Source: Synechococcus sp. CCY 0621
Lineage (GTDB): Bacteria > Cyanobacteriota > Cyanobacteriia > PCC-6307 > Cyanobiaceae
Assembly: GCF_019038465.1 (NCBI RefSeq)
Contig: NZ_JAFKRH010000031.1
Location: 124,001 to 188,000, forward strand
Reading direction: 5' to 3'
Length of the DNA: 64,000 nt
The position numbers and the translations under genes were made by a program. The stretch's first letter is position 1. Each line of letters opens with the position of its first letter. Positions 62,314 through 64,000 of this stretch are shown piece after piece. The notes under the pieces are model-generated. The model saw only the letters and a program-made list of their open reading frames with translations, ran no database searches and was not told the DNA's origin.

Positions 62314-63642
62314 TCAGAACGCCGGTTGGCAGGCCCCCACCGTCTGAACCTGGCGCAGAACGCGGCCGATGGTGGTGTTCGGCGCTCCCGCCCCGGCGGA
62401 CACCGCACTGACGTAGCGGGGGCCATCCGTGGTCTGGAGGACGCCGCTGATCGAGCGCACACCCGTGAGGGTGCCGGTCTTGGCGAAGAACTGACCATCC
62501 AGGCTGGTGCCCTTGTAGAGGTTGCGCAGCGTGCCCCGCCGACCGGCGATGGCCATGGAACTGAGGTAATCCCTGGAATAGGGATGGTGATCCATGCGCA
62601 GCAGCAGGGCCACGAGGAAACGGCTGGTGAGCCGGTTGGCCCGGTCCAGGCCGCTGCCGTCGGCGATCCTGACCCCCTCCATCGGCAAGCCCTGGTCGTT
62701 CAGCCAGAGAAACGTGCGACGACTGGCTTCGGCCAGGTCCCAGGTGCCGGCGGCCTGACGCAGCAACACTTCGGCGGTGAAGTTGTGGCTTTCGGTGTTA
62801 GCCAGGCTGAGCAGGCCGTGCATGGAGGTGGAGGGCTCCTCATGCATCAGCACGGCATCGCTGGGCAGGGGCTGGCGGGCTGACACCAGGGCCAGCTGCA
62901 CCTGCGGACCGCCGTTCTGGGCCATCGAGCGGCGCAGCAGGGTCTGCAGGCGGGAGGCGGGATTGCTCACCGCATCGTCGATGGCGTTGCTGGTGATGGC
63001 CAGCCGGGTGATCGGTGCGCCGTAGGCATAGGCGCGGTCTCCCATGTGCCAGCCACTGGGCCACCAGTTCTGGGGCGCTTCCTCCGCCAGTTCCAGCCGC
63101 ACGGGGGTTCCGGCCGCCATGGCCAGCTGGGCAAAGCGTTGCAGCTGGGGGAGGGCCAGGTCGGGATCGCCCTGGCCGACCATGCGCAGGGTGCCATCCT
63201 GCAGGCGCCACAGCTGGGTGGTGAGCCGGTAGTCGGGGCCGAGTCGGTCGAGGGCGAAGGCGGTGCTGATCAGCTTCTGGTTGGAGGCCGGCACCCTCGG
63301 CTGCCGGCCGTTGACATCGGCCAGCAGCCGGCCAGTGCCATCGGCAACGCTGACGCTCCAACGGGACTGTTCACCCCCCAGGACCTGGGCGACCTGGCGT
63401 TGGAGCAGCGGGCAGCTGACCTCCCCGGCCAGACGCGGCATGCCCACCGGTGGCGGCGCCACCGGCAGGGCGGCCATCGGCAGGGAGCGCAGGGCCCGGG
63501 GGGAGGGCAGTGCCGGTGCGTTCTGGGCCCAGGCCGCCGTGCCCACTGGGCTGGTGCTCGCGGCCACCAGCAGCACCGCCACCGCCCGCAGCGGGCCGCG
63601 GGGGCGATGCAACCCGGGCAGAAGGCGGAGGGGCGAGGTCAT
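62314..63642 (-). CDS. dacB: D-alanyl-D-alanine carboxypeptidase/endopeptidase (PBP4 type)
   Basis: A 442-residue class C penicillin-binding protein with an N-terminal signal peptide (LRAVAVLLVAASTSPVGTAAWAQ). The catalytic SxxK is S120-K123 in VPASNQKLISTAF, the SxN-like segment is ESHNFTAEVLL, and KTG is at 388-390 in FAKTGTLTGV. The spacer domain between is typical of PBP4/DacB. It trims or hydrolyses peptide cross-links in the periplasm. It is 1 bp from the DUF4330 gene upstream and probably co-transcribed. Confidence 0.92.
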   Translation of the reverse strand: MTSPLRLLPGLHRPRGPLRAVAVLLVAASTSPVGTAAWAQNAPALPSPRALRSLPMAALPVAPPPVGMPRLAGEVSCPLLQRQVAQVLGGEQSRWSVSVADGTGRLLADVNGRQPRVPASNQKLISTAFALDRLGPDYRLTTQLWRLQDGTLRMVGQGDPDLALPQLQRFAQLAMAAGTPVRLELAEEAPQNWWPSGWHMGDRAYAYGAPITRLAITSNAIDDAVSNPASRLQTLLRRSMAQNGGPQVQLALVSARQPLPSDAVLMHEEPSTSMHGLLSLANTESHNFTAEVLLRQAAGTWDLAEASRRTFLWLNDQGLPMEGVRIADGSGLDRANRLTSRFLVALLLRMDHHPYSRDYLSSMAIAGRRGTLRNLYKGTSLDGQFFAKTGTLTGVRSISGVLQTTDGPRYVSAVSAGAGAPNTTIGRVLRQVQTVGACQPAF

Positions 63643-63643
63643 C

Positions 63644-64000
63644 TCAGGAAGCTCCGAGTTTCAGGTCGGTGACGGTGCCGTTGAACCGGTAGTTGGTTCC
63701 CTCCAGTTCCACCGGAGCACCGATCTTGATCGTCTGGTTGCCGAAGACAACCCCCCCGGCGGTGCGGCGCCCCTGGCCTTCGAGAACGAAACGCCCATCA
63801 AAGGTGCTGAAGGTCTTCTGGTTGGGATCGGGGGCGCTCACCACTTTCCCGTCGGGGGTGAGGGTGGAGATGATCCGATCGAACGGAAGGATCTGCTTCA
63901 CAGCCACGCTGCCGTGGGGCTGGTTGCGGATCACGATCGCCACCTTGCCCTCGGCGCGGGCCTGTTGCAGCAGCTCCAGCGGGGCCGCCGCGGGGGCACC
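63644..64000 (-). CDS. DUF4330-family protein, C-terminal part (partial)
   Basis: The final 118 residues of a protein that begins beyond the window edge. The segment IVIRNQPHGSVAVKQI...FVLEGQGRRTAGGVVFGNQTIKIGAPVELEGTNYRFNGTVTDLKLG matches the C-terminal beta-rich part of the cyanobacterial DUF4330 family, usually single-TM membrane proteins. The function is unknown. The stop is 1 bp before the dacB start codon. Confidence 0.75.
   Translation of the reverse strand, partial: GAPAAAPLELLQQARAEGKVAIVIRNQPHGSVAVKQILPFDRIISTLTPDGKVVSAPDPNQKTFSTFDGRFVLEGQGRRTAGGVVFGNQTIKIGAPVELEGTNYRFNGTVTDLKLGAS

Overview
The window is a GC-rich, densely packed chromosomal segment of a picocyanobacterium of the Synechococcus/Cyanobium type. 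The evidence is a phycobilisome terminal emitter gene (apcD), a PxcA/CemA-type proton-extrusion protein, a Psb32-like photosystem II repair protein, a cytochrome b6f cofactor-assembly protein (CCB2/CCB4 type), HemJ, CobN/CobW cobalamin genes, glgC-gnd-pgl carbon genes and many small conserved picocyanobacterial proteins. Possession of ApcD together with a CheB/CheR hybrid and a patch of toxin-antitoxin and transposase debris suggests a more flexible-genome lineage than Prochlorococcus. The species cannot be fixed from the sequence alone.

Layout. 1-5130: end of hemA, glgC, then a tight gnd-pgl-CIA30-hypothetical run (glycogen synthesis and oxidative pentose phosphate steps). 5127-10316: an accessory signalling block with a 1121-residue CheB-CheR-PAS protein, an AraC-type regulator with a readable promoter, and a small ribbon-helix-helix protein. 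10317-17315: core metabolism (ilvD, a UPRT-like protein, a lumenal pentapeptide protein, cobW, purS-purQ, 2-Cys peroxiredoxin) and a tRNA-Met. 17361-24814: cell-wall M23 peptidase, trmL, cobU/P, pxcA, psb32, CCB-type assembly factor, LptC-like lipoprotein, metG. 24970-27756: FAD oxidoreductase coupled to a 7-TM protein, and a small secreted Cys protein.

27758-30111 is the clearest scar tissue in the window. It holds collapsed remains of a YefM/YoeB-type toxin-antitoxin pair, a PEP-CTERM-like exported protein with its own terminator, a frameshifted REP-associated (Y1) transposase, and an apparently intact TacA/TacT-type pair. 30174-38049: membrane protein, RNase II-family exonuclease, rpsR, rpmG, pheT, rlmD, apcD. 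38050-38946 is about 900 bp with no convincing gene but containing a perfect 14-bp-stem hairpin. 38947-47631: an RHH/J-domain fusion, DUF3370, a sigma factor, Ap4A phosphorylase, SpoIID-like protein, gpsA, an SDR and small proteins. 47680-64000: metH-ilvE, divergent cobN, PHP-hemJ-uvrC-flavin reductase cluster, coaD with a coiled-coil DivIVA/Cdv3-like protein, a PBP4-type carboxypeptidase and the end of a DUF4330 gene.

Working together: cobW, cobU/P and cobN supply (pseudo)cobalamin steps, and metH is the cobalamin-dependent consumer in the same window. hemA and hemJ are tetrapyrrole steps; apcD, psb32, pxcA and the CCB factor serve photosynthesis. Recurrent architectural features are 1-14 bp gene overlaps and palindromes or hairpins placed directly on stop codons, especially between convergent genes.
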